64,000 bases of DNA, from NCBI RefSeq assembly GCF_011170125.1, contig NZ_BLLN01000003.1:1498501-1562500 (forward strand). The letters are read 5' to 3'. The stretch is from Streptomyces diastaticus subsp. diastaticus (GTDB lineage Bacteria > Actinomycetota > Actinomycetes > Streptomycetales > Streptomycetaceae). The notes under the pieces were generated by a model. That model was not told the DNA's origin. It was given only the letters and a program-made list of their open reading frames with translations, and searched no databases. This document shows positions 38,251 to 48,292 of the stretch, one piece after another (position 1 is the first letter of the stretch; each line of letters begins with the position of its first letter). The position numbers and the translations under genes are program-made.

Positions 38251-38619
38251 TCAGCGCGCCGCGGCGCTCGGCCCCAGCTCCGCGAAGTCCCCGCTCATCG
38301 CCGCGGCCATGCGCAGGTAGGGGCGGGCCTCGTCGTCCCGGCCCTGGCGCTCCAGGGTCCGCCCGAGCATCAGCGTCGCGTAGCTCTCGACCGGATCGCC
38401 GGCCAGGACGGTGCGCAGCTCCCGCTCCGCACGGCCGAGCTGGGCCGAGTGGTAGTAGGCCCGGGCCAGCAGCAGGCGGGCCGCCCGGTGCTCGGGCGCC
38501 TCCTCGACCAGGCCGGTCAGGATGCGGACGGCCGCCGGGTACTCCTTGGCCTCGAAGAACAGCTGCGCCCGGTCCCAGCGGTCCGCGGGCGTCCCGAACT
38601 CGAAGTAGGTCTCACTCAT
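38251..38619 (-). CDS. tetratricopeptide repeat protein
   Basis: This 122-residue protein is built of about three TPR units (WDRAQLFFEAKEYPAAVRIL, HRAARLLLARAYYHSAQLGR and SYATLMLGRTLERQGRDDEA). It probably serves as a small interaction scaffold. The start ATG at 38619 is preceded by AGGGAAGA. It lies divergent from the PHP-domain gene. The partner is unknown. Confidence 0.8.
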   Translation of the reverse strand: MSETYFEFGTPADRWDRAQLFFEAKEYPAAVRILTGLVEEAPEHRAARLLLARAYYHSAQLGRAERELRTVLAGDPVESYATLMLGRTLERQGRDDEARPYLRMAAAMSGDFAELGPSAAAR

Positions 38620-38802
38620 GGGTCTTCCCTCCTGCCGCGCGGCGGCGGCCGTACTCCGCTCCCGGCGCCGTCGCCGTGAGGGCGGCCGTCCGGGACAACA
38701 GCACGAGGTCGTTGAACATTCCACGACGTGGCCGTGCGGCGCCGGATGCGGGCCCCGCCCACCCGCGAGACGCTGGAACGGATCCGTACGGAGGGAGGCG
38801 CC

Positions 38803-39816
38803 GTGGACCCCGAGCACGCCCTTGACCGGATCGCCTTCCTCCTGGAGCGCGCCCAGGAACCCACCTATCGCGTCCGCGCCTTCCGCACCGCAGCTGCCGT
38901 CCTGCGCGAGCACGGCCCGGACGGGATCCGGGACCGCGCGGCGGACGGCACGCTGGAGCAACTGAGGGGGATCGGCCCCAAGACGGGCAAGGTCATCCGC
39001 GAGGCCCTCGACGGCCGCACCCCCGCCTATCTGGAGAGCCTGGAGGAGGAGGCCGCCCGGGCGCCCCTCGCCGAGGGCGGCGAGGCGCTGTGCGCCGCAC
39101 TGCGCGGCGACTGCCACCTGCACTCCGACTGGTCCGACGGCGGCAGCTCCATCGAGGAGATGGGCCGCGCCGCCCTCGCGCTGGGCCACGAGTGGGCCGT
39201 CCTCACCGACCACTCACCCCGGCTCACCGTCGCCCACGGCCTCTCCGCCGACCGGCTGCGCCGCCAGCTGGACACCGTGGCCGCCCTCAACGCGCACTGG
39301 GCGCCGTTCCGGCTGCTCACCGGTATCGAGTGCGACATCCTGGAGGACGGCACCCTCGACCAGGAACCGGAGCTGCTGGACCGGCTCGACCTGGTGGTCG
39401 CCTCCGTCCACTCCAAGCTCCGGATGGACGCGCCCGCCATGACGCGGCGCCTGCTGGCCGCCGTCCGCGACCCGCACACCGACGTCCTCGGGCACTGCAC
39501 CGGCCGCCTCATCACCGGCCGCACCCGCCCCGAGTCCCGCTTCGACGCCGACGCCGTCTTCGCCGCCTGCGCCGAGTCCGGCACCGCCGTCGAGATCAAC
39601 AGCCGCCCCGAGCGCCTCGACCCGCCACTCCGCCTGATCCGCGCCGCCCTCGACCAGGGCACCCTCTTCGCCGTCGACACCGACGCCCACGCCCCCGGGC
39701 AGCTCACCTGGCAGCGTCTCGGCTGCGCCCGCGCCGAGGAGTGCGGGGTCCCCGCGGAGGACGTCATCACGACCTGGTCGGCCGACGCACTGCTGGAGTG
39801 GGCGGGACGGGCCTAG
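38803..39816 (+). CDS. PHP-domain metal-dependent hydrolase with HhH N terminus
   Basis: This 337-residue protein has an N-terminal DNA polymerase X-like helix-hairpin-helix region (IRDRAADGTLEQLRGIGPKTGK) followed by a PHP domain with metal-binding motifs DCHLHSDWSDG, VLTDHS, GIECDIL, VVASVHS, LGHCTGR and VDTDAHA. It resembles the PHP half of bacterial PolX without the polymerase palm, so a phosphoesterase or nuclease role is likely. The GTG at 38803 follows GGAGGGAGG; in-frame starts at 38728 and 38746 are possible but lack a good ribosome site. Confidence 0.82.
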   Translation: MDPEHALDRIAFLLERAQEPTYRVRAFRTAAAVLREHGPDGIRDRAADGTLEQLRGIGPKTGKVIREALDGRTPAYLESLEEEAARAPLAEGGEALCAALRGDCHLHSDWSDGGSSIEEMGRAALALGHEWAVLTDHSPRLTVAHGLSADRLRRQLDTVAALNAHWAPFRLLTGIECDILEDGTLDQEPELLDRLDLVVASVHSKLRMDAPAMTRRLLAAVRDPHTDVLGHCTGRLITGRTRPESRFDADAVFAACAESGTAVEINSRPERLDPPLRLIRAALDQGTLFAVDTDAHAPGQLTWQRLGCARAEECGVPAEDVITTWSADALLEWAGRA

Positions 39817-39853
39817 GGGGTCTTCCAAGTCCCGCACGGCGCCCACGGCGGCC

Positions 39854-39923
39854 GGCACGCACTCTCGCCGCACCGGGTGACAGCCCGAGTACGTCCGGTA
39901 CGAGAGCTTGTGCCCGGCGTGCC
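39854..39923. repeat. 70-base imperfect palindromic element with nested hairpins
   Basis: GGCACGC (39854-39860) and GCGTGCC (39917-39923) are matching ends. CTCTCG (39862) and CGAGAG (39901) can pair inside, as can CGGG/CCCG around TGACAG and GTAC/GTAC around GTCCG. It lies about 40 bases after the PHP-gene stop. It may be a terminator, a small repeat (REP/MITE-like) or a structured RNA. The remainder of the 430-base gap (39924-40246) up to crtE has no recognised gene. Confidence 0.5.
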
Positions 39924-40246
39924 GAGAGCACGCACCGGACCCGCGGACACCGCACAGGACTTCGAAGCCCCTCGACGGCGCATCACGTGCGGGCGTCCCG
40001 TTCGGCCCGCCCGAGGGGCCGTCGGAGCGCCGCGCCCGTGGGACGGCCCTTCCCCGTTCCGCCGGACGGGCGTCGTTCGCGTTTCCGGCTCCCCCAATGG
40101 AGGGGCCCGCCGAGCGTCCCCCCGCGTACGGGGCATTGCTCATCAGCGGGCGGTGAGCGCTCCGCCGCCCTCCGTGTCCCGAGGGCGAGGCGACCCGGCC
40201 GTCCCGCCGCGGCAGAGCAACCGGCGTGCCGGAGGAGAGGACCACC

Positions 40247-41536
40247 GTGGCCCGCACCGAAGCCCCCGGGTCCGCCGGCGCCCCGGACCAGCCGGACGCC
40301 GAGTCGCCGCCCGGCACGGCCGGCGCACACGTCGCGGGGGCCGGTCCGCTTGGCGGGGGCGCCGGTGAGCCCGGCCCCTCGCCCCAGCACGTCCCCCACC
40401 CCCGGGTCGCCGCGGCCGACGCCGACATCAACGGGACCGTCGGCGCCGTTCTCGGCGCGCTCCTCGCCGAGCGGCTCCGGGAGGCGTGGCACACCGATCC
40501 GGTCTCCGGGCGGGACATCGCCGAGCGGGTCGCCCGCTTCACCTGCCTCGGCGGCCGCCGCCTGCGCCCCGCCCTGCTGTGGTGGGCGTTGCGGGCCTGC
40601 GCCCTGCCGGACGGCGACCGGGCCCGGGCCGCGCTCCGGGTGGGCGCCGCCGTCGAACTGCTCCAGACCTGCGCGCTCGTCCACGACGACGTCATGGACA
40701 GCTCGCGGCTGCGCCGGGGACGTCCCGCACTGCACGTCTCCCTCGCCGTCCAGTACGGGGCGTCCAGCACGGACCCCTTCCCGGGCGCGGCCGCCGTGCT
40801 CGCCGGGGACCTGGCCCTGGCCTGGGCGGAGGACACCCTCGCCGAGACCGAACTGCCCGACCCCGTACGGCGCCGCGTGCGAGCGGTGTGGCGGGTGATG
40901 CGCGCCGAGATGGTCGCGGGCCAGTACCTCGACCTGCACGGCCAGGTCACCGCCGACCGCTCGGCCCTGCTCGCGCTGCGCACCGCCCGGCTCAAGAGCG
41001 CGCAGTACTCCGCCTCGCGCCCCCTGGAACTCGGCGCGGTCCTCGCCGGGGCCGACCCCGGACTCACCCGGCGGCTCGCCGAGGCCGGCGCCCCGGCGGG
41101 GCTCGCCTTCCAGCTCCGGGACGACCTGCTGGGCGTCTTCGGCGACCCGTCCCGTACCGGGAAGCCGGCCGGGGACGACATCCGCGAGGGCAAACCGACC
41201 CTCCTCGTCGCCCTCGCCCACGCCCGGGCCGGCGCGCGGGGCCGCCTCGCCGACGTGGCCGTCCTCGACGCGGCCCTCGGCGACCCCGCGCTCAGCGCGG
41301 AGGGGCTCGACGCCGTCCGCGAAATCCTGGAGTCCACCGGCGCGCGCGCCGCCGTGGAGGAACGCATCGACCGGCTGGCCGCCCGCGCCCTCGCCCGGCT
41401 GGACACCCTCGCCCTGGACGCGGCGGCGGGGGAGCGGCTGCGCGGTCTGCTCCGGCTCGTCGCGGGCACGCCGCGGCCCGGGCCCCACCACCCCGACCGA
41501 GAGGCTGGACATGCGGACACTGCACGGCCCCACTGA
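40247..41536 (+). CDS. crtE: geranylgeranyl diphosphate synthase
   Basis: This 429-residue trans-isoprenyl diphosphate synthase makes the C20 precursor of carotenoids. It carries the first aspartate-rich motif DDVMD (in LVHDDVMDSSRLRRG) and the second in FQLRDDLLGVFGD, plus GGRRLRPALLWWA. A disordered Gly/Pro-rich N-terminal extension of about 55 residues precedes the catalytic fold. The start GTG at 40247 follows GGAGGAGAGG by six bases and was preferred to GTG 40226. It heads the crtE-crtI-crtB-Rieske operon and overlaps crtI by 26 bases. Confidence 0.93.
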   Translation: MARTEAPGSAGAPDQPDAESPPGTAGAHVAGAGPLGGGAGEPGPSPQHVPHPRVAAADADINGTVGAVLGALLAERLREAWHTDPVSGRDIAERVARFTCLGGRRLRPALLWWALRACALPDGDRARAALRVGAAVELLQTCALVHDDVMDSSRLRRGRPALHVSLAVQYGASSTDPFPGAAAVLAGDLALAWAEDTLAETELPDPVRRRVRAVWRVMRAEMVAGQYLDLHGQVTADRSALLALRTARLKSAQYSASRPLELGAVLAGADPGLTRRLAEAGAPAGLAFQLRDDLLGVFGDPSRTGKPAGDDIREGKPTLLVALAHARAGARGRLADVAVLDAALGDPALSAEGLDAVREILESTGARAAVEERIDRLAARALARLDTLALDAAAGERLRGLLRLVAGTPRPGPHHPDREAGHADTARPH

Positions 41537-43046
41537 CCACGTGGTCGTCGTCGGCGCCGGGCTCGCGGGCCTGTCCGCCGCCCTGCACCTGCTCGGAGCC
41601 GGCCGCCGGGTGACCCTCGTCGAACGTGCCGGGCAGCCCGGCGGCCGGGCCGGCCGCGGCGACCTCGGCGGTTACCGGATCGACACCGGGCCGACCGTCC
41701 TCACCATGCCGCACCTGGTCGAGGAGGCGTTCGCCGCCGTCGGCGCGCGTATGGCCGACCACCTCCGCCTCACCGAGCTGCACCCCGCCTACCGGGCCCG
41801 GTTCGCCGACGGCAGCCGCCTCGACGTCCACACCCGGCCCGCGCCGATGGAGGAGGAGATCCGCCGCTTCGCCTCCGACCGCGAGGCGGCCGGGTACCGG
41901 CGGCTGCGCACCTGGCTGGAGAAGCTGTACGCCCTCCAGATGCGCCGCTTCATCGACACCAACTTCGACTCCCCGCTCGCCCTGCTCACCCCCGACCTCG
42001 CCCGGCTCGCCGCCCTCGGCGGCCTCGGCCGGATGGACGCCCAGGTCGGCCGGTTCATCGCGGACGAACGGCTGCGCCGCGTCTTCACCTTCCAGGCCCT
42101 CTACGCGGGTGTCCCCCCGGCCCGTGCGCTGGCCGCCTACGCCGTGATCGCCCACATGGACACCATGGCGGGCGTCCACTTCCCGCACGGCGGCATGCAC
42201 GCCCTGCCCCGCGCCCTGGCCGAGGCCGCCACCGCGGCGGGCGCCGAGATCCACTACCACCACACCGTCGAGGCGCTGGAACGCGCCGGCGAGCGGATCA
42301 CCGCCGTCCGTACCGACCACGCCCGCATCCCCTGCGACGCCGTCGTCCTCACCCCCGACTTGCTGACCGCCTACCGGCTGCTCGGCCGCGCCCCGCGCCG
42401 CGTCGTCCCGCTGCGCCACTCCCCCTCGGCGGTCGTCCTGCACGCCGGGACCGACCGCACCTGGCCCGGACTGGGCCACCACACGCTCTCCTTCGGCCAC
42501 GCCTGGCACACCACCTTCGACGAACTCACCCGCCTCGGCCGTCCGATGAGTGACCCCTCGCTGCTCATCTCCCGGCCCACCGCCACCGACCCCTCCCTGG
42601 CCCCGCCCGGGCGCCACCTGCACTACGTCCTCGCGCCCTGCCCCAACACCGACCTCGGCCCCGGCACACGGGAGTGGACCGCGCTCGCCCCCGCCTACCG
42701 CGACCACCTCCTGCGCGTCCTGGAACAACGCGGTCTGGACGGCCTCGGTGCCGCGGTCGAGGCGGAGGCGCTGGTCACCCCCGTCGACTGGACCGCCCAG
42801 GGCCACGCGGCGGGCAGCCCCTTCTCGGCCGCCCACACCTTCGCCCAGACCGGCCCGTTCCGCCCCCGCAACCTGGTGCGCGGCACCGCCAACGCCGTAC
42901 TGGCGGGCTGCGGCACGACGCCCGGCGTCGGCATCCCCACCGTGCTGATCTCCGGCAAGCTCGCCGCCGCCCGCGTCACCGGACTCCCCGGCGGCCCGGC
43001 CCGGCCCCGCCGCGCCGCCGCCGCGACCACCGGAGGTACCCGATGA
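41511..43046 (+). CDS. crtI: phytoene desaturase
   Basis: This 511-residue FAD-dependent desaturase takes phytoene to lycopene. It has an N-terminal dinucleotide motif [17 protein letters not shown], then [23 protein letters not shown], and the C-terminal carotenoid dehydrogenase signature [19 protein letters not shown]. It starts inside the end of crtE and overlaps crtB by four bases (ATGA), so the operon is tightly coupled. Confidence 0.94.
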   Translation: MRTLHGPTDHVVVVGAGLAGLSAALHLLGAGRRVTLVERAGQPGGRAGRGDLGGYRIDTGPTVLTMPHLVEEAFAAVGARMADHLRLTELHPAYRARFADGSRLDVHTRPAPMEEEIRRFASDREAAGYRRLRTWLEKLYALQMRRFIDTNFDSPLALLTPDLARLAALGGLGRMDAQVGRFIADERLRRVFTFQALYAGVPPARALAAYAVIAHMDTMAGVHFPHGGMHALPRALAEAATAAGAEIHYHHTVEALERAGERITAVRTDHARIPCDAVVLTPDLLTAYRLLGRAPRRVVPLRHSPSAVVLHAGTDRTWPGLGHHTLSFGHAWHTTFDELTRLGRPMSDPSLLISRPTATDPSLAPPGRHLHYVLAPCPNTDLGPGTREWTALAPAYRDHLLRVLEQRGLDGLGAAVEAEALVTPVDWTAQGHAAGSPFSAAHTFAQTGPFRPRNLVRGTANAVLAGCGTTPGVGIPTVLISGKLAAARVTGLPGGPARPRRAAAATTGGTR

Positions 43047-44005
43047 GCTCCCGCGAACTCGACGCCGCCGGTATCACCGACCCTGCCCTGCGCGCCGCCT
43101 ACCGCTCCTGCCGCGCCCTCAACGCCCGCCACGGCAGGACGTACTTCCTCGCCACCAGGCTGCTCCCCGCCGAGCGGCGCCCTGCCGTCCACAGCCTCTA
43201 CGGCTTCGCCCGCCACGCCGACGACATCGTCGACGACCTCGGCTCCACCGCCACCACCGGCGAACGGGCCGCCGCCCTCGACCACCTCGACCAGCGGCTG
43301 GCCGCCGGACTGCGCGAAGGCGCCAGCGAGGAGCCGGTGGTGCACGCCCTCGCCGACACCGTCCGCCGGTACGCCATCGACCACCGGCACTTCCACGACT
43401 TCATGGCCTCCATGCGCAGCGACCTCACCGTCACCGACTACCCGGACCTCGCCGCGCTGAGCCGCTACACGCACGGCTCCGCCGCCGTCATCGGCCTCCA
43501 GATGCTGCCCGTGCTCGGCACCGTCGTCCCCCGGGAGCAGGCCGCCCCGCACGCCGCCGCGCTCGGCGTCGCCTTCCAGCTCACCAACTTCCTCCGCGAC
43601 GTCGGCGAGGACCTCGACCGGGGCCGTGTCTACCTGCCCGCCGACCTCCTCGCCGCCCACGGCGTCGACCGGGCGCTGCTGTGCTGGAGCCGCACCACCG
43701 GCCACCGCGATCCGCGCGTCACCCGCGCCCTGCGCGAGGCCGCCGCCGTCACCCGCGAGATCTACCACCGAGCCGCTCCGGGCATCGCCCTGCTCGATCC
43801 CGTCGCCCGCCCCTGCATCCGCACCGCGCACATCCTCTACGGCTCCATCCTCGACGCCCTCGCCGCCGACGGGTACGCCGCCCTCCACCGCAGGGCGGTC
43901 GTACCGCGCAGACGCCGCGCGGCCGTCGCCGCCGACGGCCTCGCCCGCCTGGCCGCCGCCCGGTGCCGCCACCGGCGCGACCGCACCCGGGAGGTTCCCG
44001 CGTGA
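43043..44005 (+). CDS. crtB: phytoene synthase
   Basis: This 320-residue squalene/phytoene synthase-fold enzyme condenses two geranylgeranyl diphosphates. It carries the aspartate-rich motif in [14 protein letters not shown] and the signature [21 protein letters not shown]. The GTGA overlap with the following Rieske gene suggests that gene is part of the same pathway unit. An Arg-rich C-terminal tail follows the fold. Confidence 0.94.
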   Translation: MSSRELDAAGITDPALRAAYRSCRALNARHGRTYFLATRLLPAERRPAVHSLYGFARHADDIVDDLGSTATTGERAAALDHLDQRLAAGLREGASEEPVVHALADTVRRYAIDHRHFHDFMASMRSDLTVTDYPDLAALSRYTHGSAAVIGLQMLPVLGTVVPREQAAPHAAALGVAFQLTNFLRDVGEDLDRGRVYLPADLLAAHGVDRALLCWSRTTGHRDPRVTRALREAAAVTREIYHRAAPGIALLDPVARPCIRTAHILYGSILDALAADGYAALHRRAVVPRRRRAAVAADGLARLAAARCRHRRDRTREVPA

Positions 44006-45015
44006 GCACCGCCCGCGGGAACCCCCTCCCGCTCCGCCTGCGCCGCCGCCCCGTCCCCTGGGACCGGATGCGCCCCACCTGGCGCGAGGCCCGGCCCCGG
44101 CTCATCGCCGCCGCGCTCGCCCGGGCCCAGGCCGCCCCCAGCGGCAACTGGTACGTCATCGGCGCCTCCCGCGCGCTGCCCGAGGGCGGCGAACGCCCGC
44201 TCGGCCGTACCGTCGCCGGAACCGAGGTGGTCGCCTGGCGCGCCGCCGACGGCACCCTGGTCGCGGGCCCGGGCGCCTGCCCGCACCTCGGTGCGCCCCT
44301 GCGGGAGAGCCCGGTGCGGTGCGGCACCCTGATCTGCCGCTGGCACGGACTGCCCCTGGACGGCGCCCCGTCCGCCGGCTGGCGGCCCTATCCCGCCTAC
44401 GACGACGGGGTGCTGCTCTGGGTGCGGCTCGACGAGGCCGGCGGCGAGACCCCGCTGGAGCGGCCGGTCGTCCCGGCCCGCCCGGACCCGCGTACCGCCG
44501 TCGACGCCGTCTACACCGCCGTCGGCCGGTGCGAGCCCGAGGACGTCGTCGCCAACCGCCTCGACCCCTGGCACGGGGCGTGGCTCCACCCGTACTCCTT
44601 CGTGGACCTGCGGGTCCTCGACGCCCCCGACCCGTCGGCCGAGGCGCCGGAGGACGGGTTCACCGTCGAGGTCTCCTTCAAGGTGGCGGGCCGCGCCGTC
44701 GTCCCCGTCCAGGCCGTCTTCACCGCGCCCGATCCGCGCACCGTCGTCATGCACATCACCGGCGGGGAGGGCACCGGCTCCGTCGTGGAGACCCACGCGA
44801 CGCCGCTCAGCCCCGACCCGGCCGGCCGCCCCCGCACCGCAGTCGTGGAGGCCGTCGTCGCCGCCTCCGACCGCCCCGGCTTCGCCGCCGCCCGCCTGGC
44901 CGCCCCGCTCCTGCGCCCCCTGATGCGCGCCACCGCCGCCCGCCTGTGGCGCGACGACCTGGCCTACGCCGAACGGCGCTGGGCGCTGCGCGCGACGGGC
45001 CGCTTCCCGGGGTAG
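44002..45015 (+). CDS. Rieske [2Fe-2S] protein in the carotenoid operon
   Basis: This 337-residue protein has a Rieske domain at about residues 45-150 with both ligand pairs (CPHLGA and CRWHG, the latter in [15 protein letters not shown]). A roughly 180-residue region follows that lacks clear mononuclear-iron ligands but has [11 protein letters not shown] and a beta-rich stretch, as in DUF5914-type proteins found in Streptomyces carotenoid loci. It occupies the place in the operon where other Streptomyces clusters have further crt genes. It may act as an oxygenase or as an electron donor in ring modification. Its function is not established here. Confidence 0.8.
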   Translation: MSTARGNPLPLRLRRRPVPWDRMRPTWREARPRLIAAALARAQAAPSGNWYVIGASRALPEGGERPLGRTVAGTEVVAWRAADGTLVAGPGACPHLGAPLRESPVRCGTLICRWHGLPLDGAPSAGWRPYPAYDDGVLLWVRLDEAGGETPLERPVVPARPDPRTAVDAVYTAVGRCEPEDVVANRLDPWHGAWLHPYSFVDLRVLDAPDPSAEAPEDGFTVEVSFKVAGRAVVPVQAVFTAPDPRTVVMHITGGEGTGSVVETHATPLSPDPAGRPRTAVVEAVVAASDRPGFAAARLAAPLLRPLMRATAARLWRDDLAYAERRWALRATGRFPG

Positions 45016-45358
45016 AGCTCGTCGCCCCGGCCCCTGCTCCATCTCCTCGTGGCGGGTCCGCACGGCGCCCCTGGCCGCCTGGCCCGCGGCGGAGGCGCAG
45101 GCGGCGCCGTCGTCCAGGCGTTCGCCGGACCGGGGGTCGCCCACGACCGGCCCGGCCCCGTCGCCGGTGGTCGTGCCGACCGGCCGTCGCCCCCCCCAGG
45201 AGCGAGGTGGCGGCCCTCCCCGGCGGCCGGCGGCGGTGGACCCGCCGCACCGAGGTCGGCAACGGGCCTGCCCGGCCGCACCGCCCACCCGCGGCTACCG
45301 CCCGCCTCGGCCACGGGCTGATCAGCCGCCTCGACGTCGTCCCCCGCGGGCGGGGCGC
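45016..45358. other. 343-base gap between convergent carotenoid operons
   Basis: No intact gene is recognised. Minus-strand frames are open but give low-complexity translations without family motifs. Other actinobacterial isorenieratene clusters often have a methyltransferase gene (crtT) near crtU. This stretch could be its remnant, but I see no methyltransferase motif that supports that. Confidence 0.35.
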
Positions 45359-46918
45359 CTACCCCTCGCCGCGTCGCGCCAGCGCCCTCGTCAGTGCCGA
45401 CCGTCCCCGGTTGGGCACCGTCCACAGCCGCTGCCCGCGCACCCCCCACCGCTGGAGCAGCGCGTTCGAGGCGAGGAAGCCGGAGGTCGCCGCGCGCTCC
45501 ATCAGCGCCACCGGCAGCCCGGTGCGGACCAGGTCGCCCGCGACGACCACCGAAGGGTCCGGGGTGCCCACGGTGGGGCGGCCCGCGTACCCGCCGACCG
45601 GGAAGTGCGGGCAGTCCTCGAACCACAGGTCGCGCCGGTCGAGCACGAGCGCGTCCCGGGTCTCCGGGTAGACCCGTGCCAGCTCCTCGGTCAGACGCGC
45701 CTGTTCGGCCTTCCGGTCGCAGCCCGGAGTGGTGGCGTACGCGTGCAGTTCCACCACCGAGCCGCCGGTGCGGGCCGCCCAGCGCGCCGCCTCGCCCTCC
45801 CAGCGCTCCAGCACGCTGACGTTGTCCAGCGGCCCGTACCCGCTGGTGCCGAGGAAGCCGGGGCGGCCGGCCGCGACCGGGCGGTCCAGCCACAGACGGC
45901 TGACCAGGAACGGGGGCGCGGTCCGCAGCTCCGCCACTCGCCGCCGCCACCGAGCGTCGGCCAGGTCGGGCGAGGTGGCCGCCAGCCGGCGCAGCCCGCC
46001 GGTGTCCAGCGCCAGCACCACCGCGTCGACCGGCACCGTCTCCCGGCCGGCGCTCACCCGCAGCCGCCCGCCGCCCGCGGGCTGCACCCGCTCGACCTCG
46101 GTCCCGGTGCGGAACCGGACGCCGAGCCGGGTGAGGTAGGCGGCCAGCGGGTCCCAGAGCGCCTGCGGGTAGGGCTCGTCGGGGACGTCGAAGAGGAGGC
46201 CCTCACCGGAGCCGAGGAAGTAGATGTGGAACATCAACGCCAGCTCGGCGGCGGAGAGTTCGGCCGGGTCGACGAAGAAGCTGCGGGAGAACACCTCGAA
46301 CGCCAGGTGCCGTGCCCGCTCGGGGAACCGCACCCGGTCCAGGAAGTCGGCCGCGCTCGTCCCGTCGAGCCGGGCGTACACCTCGGGAACCCGGACGTCG
46401 AGGAGCGGCAGCGCGGCCGACGGGTTCATCCCGGCCAGGTCCCGCACCCCGAAGCTCGGGCTGAGCGCGGCGAAGCCGAGGGCACTGAGCGGCGGGGTGC
46501 GCGGCACGTGGCGGAAGCTGTCGCGGGTGCCGTCACGGCCCAGCAGCGGGTAGTCGGGCAGACCACGCAGCATCTTGAGGGCGGGGTCGGCCCGGCGGAG
46601 CAGTCCCCGCAGGTTGTAGTACTGCCGGAAGAAGGCGTGGAACCCGCGGCTCATCGTCACCGGCGTGCCGTCGGACAGGGTGTCGGCCCACCCCGCGAGC
46701 CGTCCGCCGAGCCGCTCGCCGCGCTCCAGCAGCGTGACGCGGACACCGCGTTCGGCCAGGCCGGTGGCGGCGGCGAGCCCGGCGATCCCGCCGCCGATCA
46801 CCGCGACCCGGGGCGCGTCGGCGCCGAACCAGGGTCGGCCCGGCCCTCCCGGCAGGGTCTCGGCCCGGCGGTCGCGGCCCCGGCGGGGCGCCTCGCGGCG
46901 TGCGGAACGCGTACTCAT
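45359..46918 (-). CDS. crtU: carotenoid phi-ring synthase (desaturase/methyltransferase)
   Basis: This 519-residue FAD-containing CrtU converts beta-rings to aromatic phi-rings, making isorenieratene from beta-carotene. It shows the N-terminal GGGIAGLAAATGLAERG motif, ERLGGRLAGW, the GFHAFFRQYYNLRGLLRR segment typical of the CrtU group, and the C-terminal VVVAGDLVRTGLPVALMERAA. It is the second gene of crtY-crtU, overlapping crtY by four bases (ATGA). Confidence 0.9.
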   Translation of the reverse strand: MSTRSARREAPRRGRDRRAETLPGGPGRPWFGADAPRVAVIGGGIAGLAAATGLAERGVRVTLLERGERLGGRLAGWADTLSDGTPVTMSRGFHAFFRQYYNLRGLLRRADPALKMLRGLPDYPLLGRDGTRDSFRHVPRTPPLSALGFAALSPSFGVRDLAGMNPSAALPLLDVRVPEVYARLDGTSAADFLDRVRFPERARHLAFEVFSRSFFVDPAELSAAELALMFHIYFLGSGEGLLFDVPDEPYPQALWDPLAAYLTRLGVRFRTGTEVERVQPAGGGRLRVSAGRETVPVDAVVLALDTGGLRRLAATSPDLADARWRRRVAELRTAPPFLVSRLWLDRPVAAGRPGFLGTSGYGPLDNVSVLERWEGEAARWAARTGGSVVELHAYATTPGCDRKAEQARLTEELARVYPETRDALVLDRRDLWFEDCPHFPVGGYAGRPTVGTPDPSVVVAGDLVRTGLPVALMERAATSGFLASNALLQRWGVRGQRLWTVPNRGRSALTRALARRGEG

Positions 46919-48123
46919 TTCTCTCCTCGGTGGGGCGGGGCGCCCGCCGGGCGGCGGCGCAGGAAGGGCAGTTCGAGGGCGGTGCGGGTCATCGGCCACC
47001 AGGGCACGTGACAACCGATCGCCAGGTCCTCGCGGAGCCCCGTGCCGCCGTCGAGGAACGTCAGGACCCGTTCCGGTGGCAGCGTGGCGAAGAGGCGGGC
47101 GAAGAACGCGGCACCGTCGACCCGCCCCCGGTCCAGGGCGCGCAGCAGCACCGCGTCCATCGCCCGCGACCGGCGCGAGTGGGGAGCCGGCGGCACCGGG
47201 GGCAGCCCCCGCCGGTACCGGTCGGCGACGTGGCGGGCCTGCCGCTGCACCGCCGCGAAGGTGTAACCGGTCGACGGCCGGGTGGCGCCCCCCGCCGTGC
47301 CGACGCGGAAGACGCCCGGCGCGCCGGTACGGGGGAAGCGGGCGTCGGTCATCGGGATGACGCCCTGTTCGGTACCGGTCACCTCGAACGCCCCGAGCCG
47401 CAGCACCTCCCCGGTGTACCCCCGCAGGGCCGCCTCGTACCCGGCGTCGTCCAGCGGGGCACGGGAGAACTCCGTGTACTCCACCAGCGCCCGGCACGGG
47501 CCGAGCGGCAGGACGTAGCCGAAGGAGAGGCCGTGCGCGGGCTGCGGCGTGCGGAAGTCCATCAGGTCCGCGCACCCGGTGTCGAAGCGCGGCTCGGCGG
47601 TGCGCACGAACCAGCCGCGGAAGTGCTGGAGGAGCGTGGTCCGGGCCGGCGGCAGCGCGTCCGGCGGGCGTGAGTCGAAGACCCACCGCGCCGTGCGCCG
47701 GTACGGCCGGCCGTGCGCGTCCCGCCCCTCGACCACCGCCCCGCCCGGCCCGCCGGCCACCCCGGTGACGGTGGCCGTCTCCCGGACGAAGCCGGCCCGG
47801 CCGCCCAGCCCGTCGAGCACGAACCGCTCGAACACGTCGGAGCGCAGCATCTTGTACCGCAGCCCGCGCGGCACGCCGACGGACGCGCGGCCCGCGCGGT
47901 CGCGCACCCGCAGCCGGTCCCACGAGGCGGTCAGCACCGCGTCGTACGGGCCGTCCGGCGGACCCCAGTGGCACCAGGTCCGCACGGCCGGGGACCGCGG
48001 GCCGGGCGGGGGCTCCACGAGCGCCACCGACGGGGCACGGGCGCCCGGCGGCGGTGCGCAGAGATGATGGGCGAGGGAGAGGCCGGCGGCACCCGCGCCG
48101 ACGATCACGATCTCCGCGTCCAC
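46915..48123 (-). CDS. crtY: lycopene beta-cyclase
   Basis: This 402-residue CrtY-type cyclase makes beta-carotene from lycopene. It has VDAEIVIVGAGAAGLSLAHHL at the N terminus, the diagnostic VFDSRP (about residue 165), GWFVRTAEPRFD, MDFRTPQ, YVLPLGPCRALVEYTEFS and GYTFAAVQRQARHVAD. The GTG at 48123 places the dinucleotide fold at the N terminus with GGAG upstream; an in-frame ATG at 48207 would add 28 unrelated residues. It is divergent from the TerD-VWA gene. Confidence 0.92.
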   Translation of the reverse strand: MDAEIVIVGAGAAGLSLAHHLCAPPPGARAPSVALVEPPPGPRSPAVRTWCHWGPPDGPYDAVLTASWDRLRVRDRAGRASVGVPRGLRYKMLRSDVFERFVLDGLGGRAGFVRETATVTGVAGGPGGAVVEGRDAHGRPYRRTARWVFDSRPPDALPPARTTLLQHFRGWFVRTAEPRFDTGCADLMDFRTPQPAHGLSFGYVLPLGPCRALVEYTEFSRAPLDDAGYEAALRGYTGEVLRLGAFEVTGTEQGVIPMTDARFPRTGAPGVFRVGTAGGATRPSTGYTFAAVQRQARHVADRYRRGLPPVPPAPHSRRSRAMDAVLLRALDRGRVDGAAFFARLFATLPPERVLTFLDGGTGLREDLAIGCHVPWWPMTRTALELPFLRRRPAGAPPHRGEK

Positions 48124-48292
48124 CGCCGCACTCCGCCCCGTACCGGTCCTCCCGATGCCCTGACGCTCAGCATCGTCACCCTCCCCGCGCCCGCTCGGCC
48201 GGACCACCGGCGGCGTGTCGCCTCCTTACGCCCGGCCGCACCGAGCGGCGGCCGCCCGGCAGCGCCCTGGCAGACTGGCCTCCGTGAGGACG

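Noticed and set aside
45016..45358. A crtT methyltransferase pseudogene
   Set aside because: Minus-strand frames are open but show no SAM-binding motif, so a relic cannot be supported from sequence alone.
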